A DNA stretch of 64,000 nucleotides from Uranotaenia lowii (lineage: Eukaryota > Arthropoda > Insecta > Diptera > Culicidae). Under the pieces are notes generated by a model. The model was not told the DNA's origin, made no database searches, and saw only the letters and a program-made list of their open reading frames with translations. Positions within the stretch are counted from its first letter, which is position 1. Every line of letters starts with the position of its first letter. Shown here one piece after another: positions 1 to 12,282 of the stretch. Where the stretch lies: contig NC_073693.1 in NCBI RefSeq assembly GCF_029784155.1, positions 23,782,002 through 23,846,001 on the forward strand. Reading direction: 5' to 3'. The translations under genes were made by a program, and so were the position numbers.

Positions 1-990
1 TCAATTTTGTCAATTTTGTCAATTTTGTCAATTTTGTCAATTTTGTCAATTTTGTCAATTTTGTCAATTTTGTCAATTTTGTCAATTTTGTCAATTTTGT
101 CAATTTTGTCAATTTTGTCAATTTTGTCAATTTTGTCAATTTTGTCAATTTTGTCAATTTTGTCAATTTTGTCAATTTTGACAATTTTGACAATTTTGAC
201 AATTTTGACAATTTTGACAATTTTGACAATTTTGACAATTTTGACAATTTTGACAATTTTGACAATTTTGACAATTTTGACAATTTTGACAATTTTGTCA
301 ATTTTGACAATTTTGACAATTTTGACAATTTTGACAATTTTGACAATTTTGACAATTTTGACAATTTTGACAATTTTGACAATTTTGACAATTTTGACAA
401 TTTTGACAATTTTGACAATTTTGACAATTTTGACAATTTTGTCAATTTTGACAATTTTGACAATTCTGACAATTTTGACAATTTTGACAATTTTGACAAT
501 TTTGACAATATGGCAATTTTGAAAATTTTCACAATTGATCAATTTTGACAATTTTGACAATTTTACAGTTTAGACAATTTTGACAATTTTGACAATTTCG
601 ACAGCTTAGACAATTTTGACAAATTTGACTATTTGGTCAAATTTAACAATTTTGACAATTTTGACAATTTTGACAATTTTGACAATTTTGACAATTTTGA
701 CAATTTTGACAATTTTGACAATTTTGACAATTTTGACAATTTTGACAATTTTGACAATTTTGACAATTTTGACAATTTTGACAATTTTGACAATTTTGAC
801 AATTTTGACAATTTTGACAATTTTGACAATTTTGACAATTTTGACAATTTTGACAATTTTGACAATTTTGACAATTTTGACAATTTTGACAATATAAACA
901 ATTTTGACCATATTGCCAATTAAGACATATTGACATTTTGACAATTTCGCCTATTTTCACTTTTTTGACTATTTCGATAATTTTGACAAA
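1..990. repeat. 9-bp satellite, (T/A)CAATTTTG
   Basis: Nine-base tandem repeat. About 20 units of TCAATTTTG switch abruptly near 180 to ACAATTTTG, which continues to about 520 with only isolated reversions to the T form (near 297 and 440). 521-640 is degenerate, 641-893 is nearly pure again, and the array decays by about 990. The unit length is a multiple of three and lacks stops in several frames, so it yields long open frames of tripeptide repeats on both strands. These are not genes. The array continues beyond the left edge of the window. Confidence 0.97.
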
Positions 991-1169
991 TTTATTATAA
1001 AAAGTAAAATGTTAAAATTATTTAATCGTGTCAATGAGCCATTATTTTGGAGCCTTGCGTTTAAAAGGTGAATTCATTAACTTAATTTAAGACAGATTGG
1101 ACTTTTTGGTGTAAATTCTTCTAGAAACCACTTGAAATCAATGACAACCTCTTTAGTAATGATTTGGTA

Positions 1170-1292
1170 ACGACAATTGACAACAACAACAAAAACAACG
1201 AACCATCAACAGCAGCAACGACAAAGTGACAAAGTGCAAGCACATGTTATTCCTCTCCGCTTACGTAGAATGGCAACAACAACAACAATAAC
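1170..1292. repeat. CAA/CAG-rich trinucleotide stretch
   Basis: Interrupted runs of CAA with some CAG and CGA triplets. Such runs are common in insect untranslated regions and enhancers. No splice site or coding frame could be tied to it. The preceding 991-1169 is AT-rich with nothing recognised. Confidence 0.7.
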
Positions 1293-1365
1293 ATGATATT
1301 CCAATCTTCAGCCTCCTTCTTTCCTTCTTCTAGTGTGTCACTCGTATATGATCTCCGGTTAAGCG

Positions 1366-1460
1366 CCTCAGCTATCCTTAGCTTAACGATCGTTGGGCTC
1401 TCGAATTCTCTCCATCATCGCTTCATAGGACAAAGGGTTCGATCCTCGGACGGGAATAAA
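1366..1460 (+). ncRNA. possible tRNA-like (SINE-type) sequence
   Basis: A perfect pol III B-box-like GGTTCGATCC lies at 1436-1445, with a weaker A-box-like TAGCTTAACGAT at 1379-1390 (9 of 12 consensus positions). Spacing is right for a tRNA-derived promoter, but no cloverleaf with paired stems could be drawn. A decayed SINE head or chance resemblance are both possible. Confidence 0.3.
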
Positions 1461-2637
1461 ATCACTTACAGAAGCAGCAATCTCAGCAGGGCACACGTGT
1501 TGCGTTTGGCGACAACGACGATCTTTTGGGTTGTGTCTTTGAGTGGGTTCTGCTGCCGAGATCATTGCTGCGGTATGTTCCTTTTCTGTGCCCTGCCCTC
1601 GTAACTGACTGTTGTTGTTACAAATCTTAGGCGGGATGAAATTTGAACCCCCGGGAAGAATGTCGCATTTAGTCGTTGCTGCTGCTGTTTCTGCTCAATT
1701 TTGTATCGGAATTTGATGTTGTGTAACTCTAATTTCCATGACGATACCTCTAGCCACTTGAGTGTATCGACAAAGCTGGGCACAAAATGTCAACTCTTTA
1801 CATTTATGTAGGTTATGAATGTGAGGAATTCATCAGCTGGAAATTCTCATCTGACGGTTCTGTAGGAAGCAGTGAACATAAAATATTAATTTTTTTAGGA
1901 TGAATTTGACAGCTGTAGATGGGTTTCCGTCAAAGAGACTTTTCTTATATGATGCTTGCACTTATGAATTATGTTCATATGTTTCATAGAAAGACTTGCG
2001 TCCTTCATTTTTCTTAACGTAATCTCTGTTACATGTAAACATTCATTGCAGAGATTACTACGGCCAGGCCAACCATGTGGCCGCAAAAGATACCGAAACA
2101 AGGGAAGGAAAAAAGCGTTGAGTTCCCTGCCAAACAATTGATAAAGGTTTTCATAAGAATAATTTATAAGATTCATAAGAATGATTTTTACATATGATGT
2201 TTTGCCCAACAACGTGCGAAAAAATTACTACATGATTATTCATTTTTAAGTTTTCATTTGTTACTATATGATTATTATATAGCCAAAAGAGTGAGCTAAT
2301 TTTTTTCTATGAAACCTCTAGAAACAAAATATGGAATTTGCTTTTATCGAAAGTTAAAATTTTTAGAATTTGTTTAAGAGTCTGGTAGGTCGAAGCTTTC
2401 TTTTTAAGCTATTCTTCAACTTATTAAAAAAAAACATATTCTATGCTCAAATCATACAAATCCAATCTTCCAAACTCTTTTGCAAATTTTAAGAATTAAA
2501 CCTTTGAAGAAAATAAATAAAAATTTTCAAAAAAAAAGCAGTAAACGATAACAAATTATCGGATCAAATTTACTCGATGCAAACTTCAACTAAATTTATG
2601 ATTTCAGTTTGAAATTCAGCTTTCAAAAACTTCAATA
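1461..2637. other. no gene recognised; small hairpin
   Basis: GC-richer up to about 1790, then AT-rich. Open frames here are short and have no recognisable domain. A 10-bp inverted repeat (GTAATCTCTG ... CAGAGATTAC, 2019-2058) with a 20-base loop is the only structure seen. Confidence 0.6.
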
Positions 2638-3905
2638 TCAATATTGTTAATCAATACACCGAGCAAATATAGAACTTTGTGCAGATTTTTTAGGTGAAGA
2701 TCAGATAAACAATGTTTTTTTTAACAGGAATTATTTGTCATAAAGAATCAATTCCATGATGTATATCCTGTGGGTAATTTTTTAAAATATAATTTGGGAT
2801 ATTTTGCATAAAACAAAACATAGAAAATTAACTCAAATTCAATTTTATATCTGTGATTTTCAGCTGAATTGTGAATTCTGATTAAAGAAAAACAAATCTG
2901 GAAATGGACAAGCAAATTTTTATGTTCATGTTCTCTTGAATTCTTTTACAATTTTATGCTGATTGAAAAACTCGTTCACTCATTCCTGAATTTTAAATCT
3001 GAATACTGAACCTGAATTCAAAAATTGAACTGTTTCCAAATGTCTGCACCATTTCTGAAATGTACAAAAAATACGATTTCCAAATCTTAATTGCACATCA
3101 GAATTTTATGAGTCAAGTTCTAGAGCCATCATTCATGAATTTTTTATTCATATTTTGTATCGCAGGTTTATTCTTAATTCATTTTTTCAATTACAGACCC
3201 CGTTCGTTTTTGGCAACATGCTCGTACATTTTGTGTTGCCAAAATCGAACGGTTTTTTTTCTGAAACTTTTTTCTTTTATTTTTACAAAATAACTATTTT
3301 TATTATCATTAACGTTATTATAAGTCAATTTCCGACCATTTTTAGAATTTTTATAGTTTTTTTTCTCAGACTTTTGATGCATTTTGCACTACTTTTGTTT
3401 TGTTTATAATCTTTGTTTTTTTTGTAATTTTTGCTCTTTTTGTCATTCGTCATCATTTTTAAGATGATTTTGACATTTTTAGTCTTTTGTTTGTATTTGT
3501 TTTTGATTTTCATAAATTTTTCATCTTTTTGTAACTTTTGAGTACTTTATAAATTTTTTTAAAAACTTTTGTATTTGTTGATGTATTCTATCACCATTTC
3601 TGGTCGTTAAAACGTTTTTTTTATGTTTGTCTAAATTATATTGTTCCGGTTATAGAGAAAACTAAAAGATAATGTCGCTTCTAAAAACCGTTCGATTTTG
3701 GCACATGTGCCAAAATCGGATGTTGCCAAAATCGAATGTTGCCAAAATCGAATGTTGCCAAAAACGAACGGGGCCTGTATTTACTTTTCATCTGTATTGT
3801 GATTCAGAATTTAAATGTGAATTTCAAATGATGAATCTGAATTCGAGTTTTCAATTTTGGATCGCCACTTAAAAGCTTTTAATGTTTAAATATTGTTTTA
3901 GAATA
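2638..3905 (+). repeat. dispersed repeat, copy 1 (interrupted by a TA-site element)
   Basis: Begins with a motif containing CAATACACCGAG, passes a CTGAAATGTACAAAA block near 3055, and after the inserted element resumes at 3780 with TTTTGGATCGCCACTT. The reverse complement of 11862-12278 carries the same blocks in the same order, so the two are copies of one family in opposite orientation. The family was not identified and no coding capacity is visible. Confidence 0.65.
3194..3777. mobile_element. non-autonomous TA-site element, pogo/Tc1-like ends
   Basis: Terminal inverted repeats of about 26 bp (left CAGACCCCGTTCGTTTTTGG, right end complementary with one difference) are flanked by TA dinucleotides at 3192-3193 and 3778-3779. 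A second block, TGCCAAAATCGAACGG, is shared by both ends further in, and the right end holds three extra copies of a TGTTGCCAAAATCG unit. The T-rich core of about 430 bp encodes nothing recognisable. Ends starting CAG on a TA duplication fit pogo or Tc1/mariner passengers; the transposase family is inferred, not shown. Confidence 0.85.
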
Positions 3906-4226
3906 AAGGTTGTGTTTGTGTTATAAAAAAAAAATCTTTTTTTCATATTCGGAAAATTATTATTAATATACTGAAAATCCAAATGATTTTCGAAAAACAT
4001 GATTCAAATTTGACATGAAATGCAAAACCGAATCAGGATTTCAAAGCAGCTTTTCATACCTTATTTCTTTTGATTATCATGATGAAAATCAGGAATCCTA
4101 AACTTGATATAAAATCAGAAATACGAAAATATGTAGAAATACAATTTTGGGTATGGGAATATAGAATCAGAACCTCCAGATTGGGTTTTATTTGAAATTT
4201 GATATTCAGATCTGAATTTCTACGAT
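3906..4226. other. AT-rich, no gene recognised
   Basis: Low-complexity DNA with recurring AATCAGAA/GAATTT-type words, resembling decayed copies of the AT-rich dispersed repeats seen elsewhere in the window. Confidence 0.5.
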
Positions 4227-4632
4227 AAGGTTGCCAGATTGTCCGATAAATAATATAAATATACCCGGATATTTAATATAAAATTTGAAAAAAATCAGGT
4301 CTGCCCCTTTTGCCGGATTTCATTGAAAAAGCCGCAGCATTATCATTTTAAATCAAACATTAAAAAACAAATTGAGTTGTAAAATATTTTTTATTCATGT
4401 GTACAAAATATTTGGAGCAAGTTTAAAAAAAATAATCAGGAAGGGTTTTTTCATGTTTTTTTTTCATGATTTTTTATGAGCAATTCCTAAGTTTTGATCA
4501 AAATCGCCCGATATTACCTGGATTTTGGTAGAAAATTTTGAAATCAAATACCTCGATTTTGTCTGGTTTTACATAAAACAGCCCGGATTTGTTCGGCCCA
4601 GATACGTGCTGAAAAAAATTCTGACTACCTTA
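4227..4632 (+). mobile_element. repeat family A, copy 1 (degenerate)
   Basis: Starts AAGGTTGCCAGATTGTCCG and contains spaced CCCGGAT/CCGGATTT motifs, then ends GACTACCTTA, an imperfect inverted match to the start. The same order of motifs, including GTGCTGAAAAAA just before the end, is seen at 24202-24676. Non-coding. Confidence 0.7.
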
Positions 4633-4782
4633 GTCTATGAACAAGTGAGAAAATTTTGAAAAACTGTAGCAAAATTTTGAACTTGGGATGGGTTTTTGAG
4701 GTTTCGGCATTAATTTTTAATCTAGATTGTTTTTCTTGAATATATTTGCTCTATTATCATAATTTGATTATGCTTGCTTTTT

Positions 4783-4825
4783 GGGGGGGGGGATGGTTTA
4801 ACCCTCAAACCCCCCCCCCCCCCCC
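4783..4825. repeat. poly-G / poly-C inverted homopolymers
   Basis: Ten G followed after a 17-base AT-rich gap by sixteen C. The two runs can pair as a hairpin. Probably a mutational slippage product; the exact run lengths may be sequencing-sensitive. Confidence 0.8.
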
Positions 4826-4922
4826 ACCCCTTTCCTACGGTCATGTTGATATTTTTTTCTGGTTGAATGGGTGGAATCGGCTATTATTTGACGAAATGGC
4901 AAGCATTTCGAATTGAGTGTTA

Positions 4923-5394
4923 CACAGCAAAAAAAAGTATTGTTATATTACATCAAATACCTGCACATTATTAGAGTCGCAAATGTTAATTAATATTATA
5001 TCGTCTTGATGTTTCCGGCTGTTTAGAATCATTGAGTAATTTATTTACCGCTCATGCAAGTGGCTCGAATTTCCTAAGAATGAAAAATAATGAAATTATA
5101 TTTGAAGTCTTTGCTTTGCTTACATTTTTATTGTATTTTGGTAATACTTACAAGCCAAACAAATACAGCTGAGTTCCATAATCTGTTTTTTACTTGTTGA
5201 AACGAATAAAATTTCAACGTCAATTGAGGACTTCTTGATGCAATATCGCATAGAAAGTTGTGATATTACACTACACGACGTATTCGCATTGTATCGTTTA
5301 GATGTATGCAACAGAATAAGATGCCACAGAAATCACTTATACTACATCATCTCCAGAAATAACATCGTCAATCGTTACATTATTTTTTGCTGTG
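4923..5394. mobile_element. TA-site MITE with CACAGCAAAAAA ends
   Basis: Both ends read CACAGCAAAAAA when oriented outward-in and are flanked by TA (4921-4922 and 5395-5396). The 472-bp interior has no coding capacity. Short length, terminal inverted repeats and a TA duplication define a MITE of Tc1/mariner type. Confidence 0.75.
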
Positions 5395-5396
5395 TA

Positions 5397-7950
5397 CGGT
5401 CGCACTGTGGGGCAGAACCAAAAAATTAGTGACAAAACCCCATTTTACATTTTTTGGATAAAACATTTGATATTTATAATATGGAAAACTATATTGATAA
5501 CGCATCTCAAGTCTATAAAGAATTTTGAAAAATTTGATTTTTCGAGCAACTTACTTGGTAGGAGAAGTTAAGGTTAATAGTTTTTGAAGAATGAGAAAAA
5601 AAAGTTAGCTCTAAAGTTCTGTGAATATTAATCTGTTCAAAATAAACGTTAACCAAATATATCAATTTCTTTGAAATTTCATGAATATTTATAAATTTTG
5701 AAGATATGAAATTTACAAAATAAATGGTCCTAGTTATAGCAAGAATAGTTTGACATAAAAACGCACGGATTTTCACCTTTTTCTCAAAGTATTGTTTTTG
5801 GCAGAATTCTACGTTGAATTACACATTTATCTAAAGTACTAAGTACTTAATGAAAAAAACAAAATGAAGTTGCTAATATGTGCTAACTAAGAAGTTGTTC
5901 AATATTTTGTGAGGCATGATTTTTGTATTTTTTCGTTTTTTGAATGGAAGCTTTCGGTTATGTGTGGGATCTGTTTGAAAATTACAAATAGCCGTAAAAT
6001 AATATTTTTTGATTTTCACTTTTATAACTAAAAAATTCAAACTGAATCCATTTTCTGCGTAATTAAAGGTATAATTACTGAGCTAATGTTTTCGTTATTA
6101 AAACCTTTTCTATTTTGTTTTACCTTAACTATTGAAGGGCATAAAATAACCTGCATTTTATTGTAAACAGCGTTATGCACAGCTTTTTTATAAATCATTT
6201 TTCGCATTTAAGTTTTTTTTTTAATTTTATACTTGTATTTTTTGCAGAAATCGAGGTAAACTTTTAAAAATACTCAGTGAGAGAAGTAGTTAGCTATCCA
6301 GATCTAAAGAAGATTCAAGGAAAGGTTCAATATAGCGCCCATGCAATAATTACTCTGGGGACTTTAAATTTTTTCCTGATGGAAATAGTATCTGTACAAA
6401 GAATTTACGTTTATATACTGAAATTATGTGTGAAAGGTATTAGAAATGCAGATATACATAAGCCATAAAACGGCTACATTTTTTCTGTTTTAAGCCTTAT
6501 TTTTCTTTTACACTGAATAAGGTTAACAAAAGATCGTAGCAAAATAATTCTATTTTGAATGCAAAACAACAAAGAAATGAGTTTAGTTTTAAACATAAAA
6601 TTATAAAAAAGTAGGATAAATTTCAATGATTTTCAAATTTTTACACCTTTAATATTTTATAACATGTGTTATTTCTAGCCAGCTGGCCACCCGGTCAGCA
6701 ACGATCCACAAGTGCCAAAATCGAGGCCACAGGCCGTCTCTGTCTGTGCGACAAGTTTTCGAAAAGCCCACGCCTTTAAAATTCCTTTTTCCATTCCATT
6801 CCATTCGAATTTAATATTACCACAGTTTTTCCCAAAGGGGGGCAAATTCTTTCTAAGTGCTGTAAGCAAAAGTAAGTTCTACATTTATCTTAAAAAGTAA
6901 GTTTACTAAAGTAATTCTTATCAATAGAAAGCCTGGAAAAATCCTATTGAACCTGATAAGAGCGGTTATGAAAATCGTTAAAACCTGAAAAGAAAAGATA
7001 AGAAAAGATTTATTAAAAAAATTCTTGTTTTGCCTGAAAATCATTAAATAGATTCAACTTTTGATTTTCGGTGAGTATGGAAGAAATTTTGATGGAACTG
7101 GATGTTTTTTGGAAACATCAAGTCATACAGTTGAATGAAAAATCGTGTTTTTTTTAACAAAACTCAAAGAAAATTGTTTGGAGAGAAGAAGAAAAAAATA
7201 AAAAATATTATAGGTACTAGATATCAGGCTGAGGAGGCTGATAATCTGTTGCTGTAATTCAGTCGGTGTTCATGACGATTGACACGATGAATGGCTTAAT
7301 ATACAAAAAAGACTGTCTTCAAATGCGACCGTTTTCCTTGTATATGACTAAAATAGGTCCTACAAAGTTTGTACTCTGTTTCAGCTGAATCTGGAATCGT
7401 GCCATTTGGCAAAAACTATGGTGGAGTGATGAATAGTCAAATATGTTGTATTTGTGACGAAAGTGAACAAACGGCTAAATTTGCCATAACTTTTACCAAA
7501 TTAAAAAATTTGAATGGTTTTCAAGGTCAAGTTTCCAAAAATTGCTTTGATTTGAAAAAAAAAAACGGTTTTTGCATAGCACACATTATCTGGTATAGAC
7601 GTGCGTCATAGATGGCGCACGTGGTGCCTAAAATTGCAGTAGAAAACTTGAAGTTACTCTCGGGTCCTTCCAGGGACACACATAAAATGCTTCTGTTGAC
7701 TCTCCTTGAGCAATTGGTGGTTGTAAAACTTATGACGTTGGTTAAGGAAAACCCTGTAGAAAGTTTTAGTAGCGAATATTGTCGAATACATGGTCCACAG
7801 TGATAACTCAAAATTTTAAAACTTGGCACTCAGTTCTACCTGGTCGAATCCGACCAATTAAGCTTCAAACTTCAAAACAGAAGTAATCATTTGAATATGT
7901 TGGCATAAATTTGATCAGCACCTGGTTTTGATTTATTCAGAAACAATTTG
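5397..7950. other. AT-rich, no gene recognised
   Basis: Short open frames only, none with a recognisable domain. 6670-6850 and 7360-7830 are less AT-rich and could be unique host sequence; the longest frame there (minus strand, 7527-7829, 100 codons) resembles nothing known to me. Confidence 0.5.
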
Positions 7951-8800
7951 GAATGTATTTTCCCTGTTGACAACGAACCAATGTGTGTGTATGTATCCAA
8001 TTTCGAGTAGGGTTGTCATTTGGCCAAGAAACAACAACGCGGGGGACCACACACCAGAGAGCAGATCAGCACCAATCAGTGCAGTCGAAAACATAACAAG
8101 TCGTGAATACTTACAGAATAACGCATGTGTCCCCTCCCTCACTTTTGGTTGTAGTTTGAAGGTTCTTTCTTGGGATAACTTCCAGCAAATCAGAACCTTA
8201 GAACTAACCGTTTAAGAGTTGAGCCAGGAACTGGCAGGCAGAGTTGGGGGAAGAAAAAGGCAAAACCGACTGTCGACATTCGGTCACACAGCAGAATCAG
8301 CCCGTTTCAAGCCGTTTGGTCGTTTGTCTGCAATGTTGCATTTGTCAAATTTCTCGAATTTGATTTAGGAGAGTTACGACTGTGCGCTGCGGCGCGCAGA
8401 TTTGCCCTCAAACTGCACCTGGTTCGTGGCTGATTGGAACAACACGTTTGTCCCCATTCATTTGGAAACGTCCGTCGCCAAGTCTCTAATCTCTCGGGCA
8501 TCTAATCCCTGGGCTTAAAGTTTCCCTTTTGCTAAGCTAAAGCCGCTGTTAAATCCTCACCACACATCTGCGTAAGTCAGCGTACAAATATTCTGCGCTC
8601 TTGTTGACCGTGCAGGGTCTCCAGGGAACAAACATGGCAACTAACTAAAACATTATTCTACCGCTGCTCGGAAAAGGTTGCAACTTCTTGTCGGCTGGGG
8701 CTGAAGCTGCTCTGAGGTGGTGACACTCCTATTGCATTTATCATTCCGACCGAGAGCTACAACACACTAGATACTGGGTAGAGAACGAATGGTGCGTCGA
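7951..8800. other. GC-richer unique island
   Basis: Base composition rises compared with the flanks and no repeat family or inverted ends are visible. No long frame, splice pair or RNA fold was convincing. It could be host regulatory DNA or an untranslated exon; neither is shown. Confidence 0.45.
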
Positions 8801-9570
8801 TGGCCAACAAACGCGGTTGGCGCAGTTTGTTAGGATTTTTTTTCACATAAAAGAACGTAGTAACTTCATTCGCAAATTCTAATCTCAATTTCAACTATCG
8901 TCGTCATCTGGATAACGTTCCAAATCACAGTAGAAGATTTTTGCTGACCCAACAGCTGTAACAACGAATTATGACTTAGAGGCTCTTCTCGGTTCCGCCT
9001 GAAAAGTTTTTGACTCAGTATTTTTCTGATTTAATAATTTTTCAGAACTTTACAATGGACAAAAATATTTATTTTCATCTTCCACTAGGTGATCCCATAC
9101 GAACTTCGTTCCACTAGCAACTGTTATCAACTTTGACATTGACACCGTGGCGTTCAAATCTTATGACCAGCGGTCATGAGATTGAATCTCACAACATACA
9201 TTTCTCTGGGCTGGTTGTGTGCATTTGTAAAACGTTATCCATCATATCTTGGAATGCTGTACGCGAGAGTAGCAGCGAAAAGAGTCATGTCGAACTTTAA
9301 AAATCAGCCATAAACTTTTTGTTGAATGGCCCAAAAAAAGATATCTGAGATAAATTTCACTACAATACTACAATCGGACCTAATTAAGAGGTGCTTCAAA
9401 GCACTGAAAGTTTCAATTTTCTGATCCTCAAAAATCATCAAAGGACCAAAGGAAAATCGAAATTTGAATGTTGATTCCAACTATCTTTAAAATTCTTAGA
9501 ATGTCCAGACATGGTGTTATTTCTTAATACTTTTTTGCCAAAAATTTACTGTCGAGAACATTTTTAGAAC
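8801..9570. other. AT-rich, no gene recognised
   Basis: No repeat ends, RNA genes or plausible coding frames were seen. Confidence 0.5.
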
Positions 9571-10153
9571 GCCGCACATAGGAGTACTCTATGGGAAAAG
9601 TTGGCCAAAATCTGTTTTTCTCTTTAAAATGATTAAAAATCTTTTTTTCGTTGTTTTCAAGTGCACACAACTCATTTTTAACCAAAATTTCAGGTTTCAT
9701 TTGTGTGATGCGTGAAATTTTTCCCGGTGGAAGATCAACGTAAACACTAATTTGTACAAAAATAATATAAGTTTGTTCGAAAACATTGCACTTTTTTTTT
9801 AGCTTCTCTACTACATGTGTTTATCAAGAAATAATCGTAATTTCAGCCACATTTCATATTAAAACTGAAGATTTGTAGAAGACATTTTGTTCATAGTCAT
9901 ATTATTCTTCATGTTACGCATCCAGTATTTGTACGTGTTTACGCCAAATTTTGGAAGACTAAATTTATAATTTTGAAACTTCAAAGTTTCGAGTAATGCC
10001 ATTACGAATTCACTAAAGGTCGATGGTTTAAAACCGACAATACTAATATGCAACAACTATCTGAAAACCGAAAAACCTAAAAAAATATTTTTTTAAAATT
10101 TTAATTTCGAGGTTTTGGTCAGGATTTGGGGTAAAATACTCCTGTGTGCGCCG
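9571..10153. mobile_element. inverted-repeat element with GCCGCACA-type ends
   Basis: Left end GCCGCACATAGGAGTACTC is matched in inverted orientation by TACTCCTGTGTGCGCC at the right end with few differences. The interior of about 550 bp is AT-rich and non-coding. No clear target duplication was found. A related end, CCCCTGTGTGCGGCG, occurs once more near 39900. Confidence 0.55.
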
Positions 10154-11861
10154 GTTGCTTTTCGACTTTATTTTTCACCGTAATTTCATTAAAAAATTTC
10201 ATAAAAATTATCTATGGAATTTATTGGAACATAACGAACTTTAAGTGCTTTTTTCTTGAAATCAGCTTTTATGCACTTATACCCCTTTGGTTCCAATCCA
10301 AGGGCCTCATTTGAATTTAAATGATTTACGCTGAGTTTTAACAAAAAAAAATTACATAAATAACAAAAATTTCAAAAATAACAAATTATACTGAATCAAC
10401 CAAGAAGGCTAACGACTACAAAACACATTAGAGCAAACAAATTGAAAAAAAAATATCACTCCCAAATTTTGTTCAAACTTATCTTTTTATTAATTTCAGA
10501 TTAAAAAGTTTTTTTTCACAATTTTCAAAACAACATTGCCATTGTCGTTCGAAAAACCGGTAGAGTTTTCAATGTTTTGATTTTGAATGTTGCCCAGGTC
10601 AACTTATTTTTCAATTTTCGCACTGATTTTTTCAAATCTCATCCTAAAATCATTATGAAAATCTTAAGTAACTGCTAATTTCTAGTCCTCTTCATATCTC
10701 AGTTCACGTAATAAATTTAACTTCAAATTAATACTTGTTCAGTAGTGACTTCATTCCTCAAGTCCACATTCAATTTGTTTAGGTTTGTAATTGTTACTTG
10801 TTTGAAAAAACCTGCAGGAAATAAATTAAAATACATGACTCTACGGCTTAAATACCCGAAATTTTAAACGATACCATGCTTAGAAATTTGACATTTTTCT
10901 TTATCGACTGAAATGAAGGTTTTGCATACGCAAGACGCGTACATGACTCTCAAAAATCTGCAATGAAATGTGTAAAGAATTTTTACAGTTGAAAATGGAT
11001 TTTAAATAATCGAGAAATTAAAGAGAGCAAATATTCATTTTTGTCATAACAACCTGGAAACTCTGCTGAGGCCAAATCCAAATCAAGTTTCGAGGTTATG
11101 GCTAAGACCAACCAGTCATCAAAACTATCAATCATTTTTATACCCTCATATAGTTTTGAATGTAAAATTTTTTCATGGATAAAGTGTAAACTTTGATAAC
11201 TTAAGCTATATAATTTGTAATAACATATGGATCGTTCTTTCGCAATTTGTGTTATTCGTTTTAAAGCAACGTTCTAAACAAATAATACTTCTGTGAAGAA
11301 AAAAATAATTTCTCGCGTGAGCTTCCATTCCATTCAATTCACAGAAAACGGCTGCAAAAGTTATGAAATCAACTATAGAATTTGCATTTCACATATAAAA
11401 TATGTTGTCCAGGTTACAAATATTCTAAATGCGAAGAAGTTGCGACTAGTTTATGTCAGCTTTTGTATTTTTTTCGTAATATAACTCTTTATTTACATTT
11501 TGTTTCATACGACGTTATGAAAGCTCACGCGATTGGGGTACGAAAACCACGTGCTTCGATCCATCCATGTATCATTGTATAGATCAATGCAAAGTCAGCC
11601 TATCGACTTTACTTCTTCTAGACAATAATACGGTGTGGGACAAATGGTCTTGTGCGGCAAGAAGTTTTCTCAAATCACGCTCTTGGCTCATTTTCAACAA
11701 CTTTCATGCTTCCTAATCTAATCTATCCGTCTATAATTTTCATTACTTTCATTTGATATTCTTCCTATTAGAATGTATAATTCACCGAAATGCCATTAAT
11801 CATTCAATTAAATCATTTCAATATTTTTGTAATATTTTTCCGATTCTATATATTCAAATTT
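10154..11861. other. AT-rich, no gene recognised
   Basis: No inverted ends or convincing frames. The 63- and 66-codon frames near 11293-11582 have no recognisable features. Confidence 0.5.
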
Positions 11862-12278
11862 GAAGCTCTTGATCTTAATTCACATACAAAATTTACACAT
11901 TAAAAGCTTCAAAATAGCGATCCAAAATTTAAAACTCGGATTAAGATTCATCATCATCATGATATTTAAAATTGTGAACTAGAATTAAGATTCAGAAATT
12001 GTATTTTTCTTTTGTACATTTCAGAAATAATAAAATTGTTAAAAAGTTCAGGAGGTCATGGAGCTTAAAAATTTGTTTATCAATTCATTTCCCAGATTAA
12101 AAATGTTTATTCAAAATTAGTTTGTACACGCAATTCAGCTAAAAATCACAAAATCCGGATTTTGTTTTATGAAAAAAAAACCCTAATTTTATTTTTAAAA
12201 AATCATCCACAGTACCTGCTCTTCACTTAAAAGATCTGCACAAAATGCTATATTTTCTCGGTGTATTGTTCAACGTTA
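11862..12278 (-). repeat. dispersed repeat, copy 2
   Basis: Reverse complement shares CAATACACCGAG, TTTGTGCAGAT, AGCTGAATTG, TTTCTGAAATGTACAAAA and TTTTGGATCGC with 2638-3905 in the same order. It ends directly against the TTAA site of the large fold-back element, so that element probably inserted into this repeat. Confidence 0.65.
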
Positions 12279-12282
12279 TTAA

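Noticed and set aside
1..944. Several long open frames of tripeptide repeats on both strands
   Set aside because: They arise because a 9-bp unit without stops is open in many frames. There are no starts, signals or non-repeat domains.
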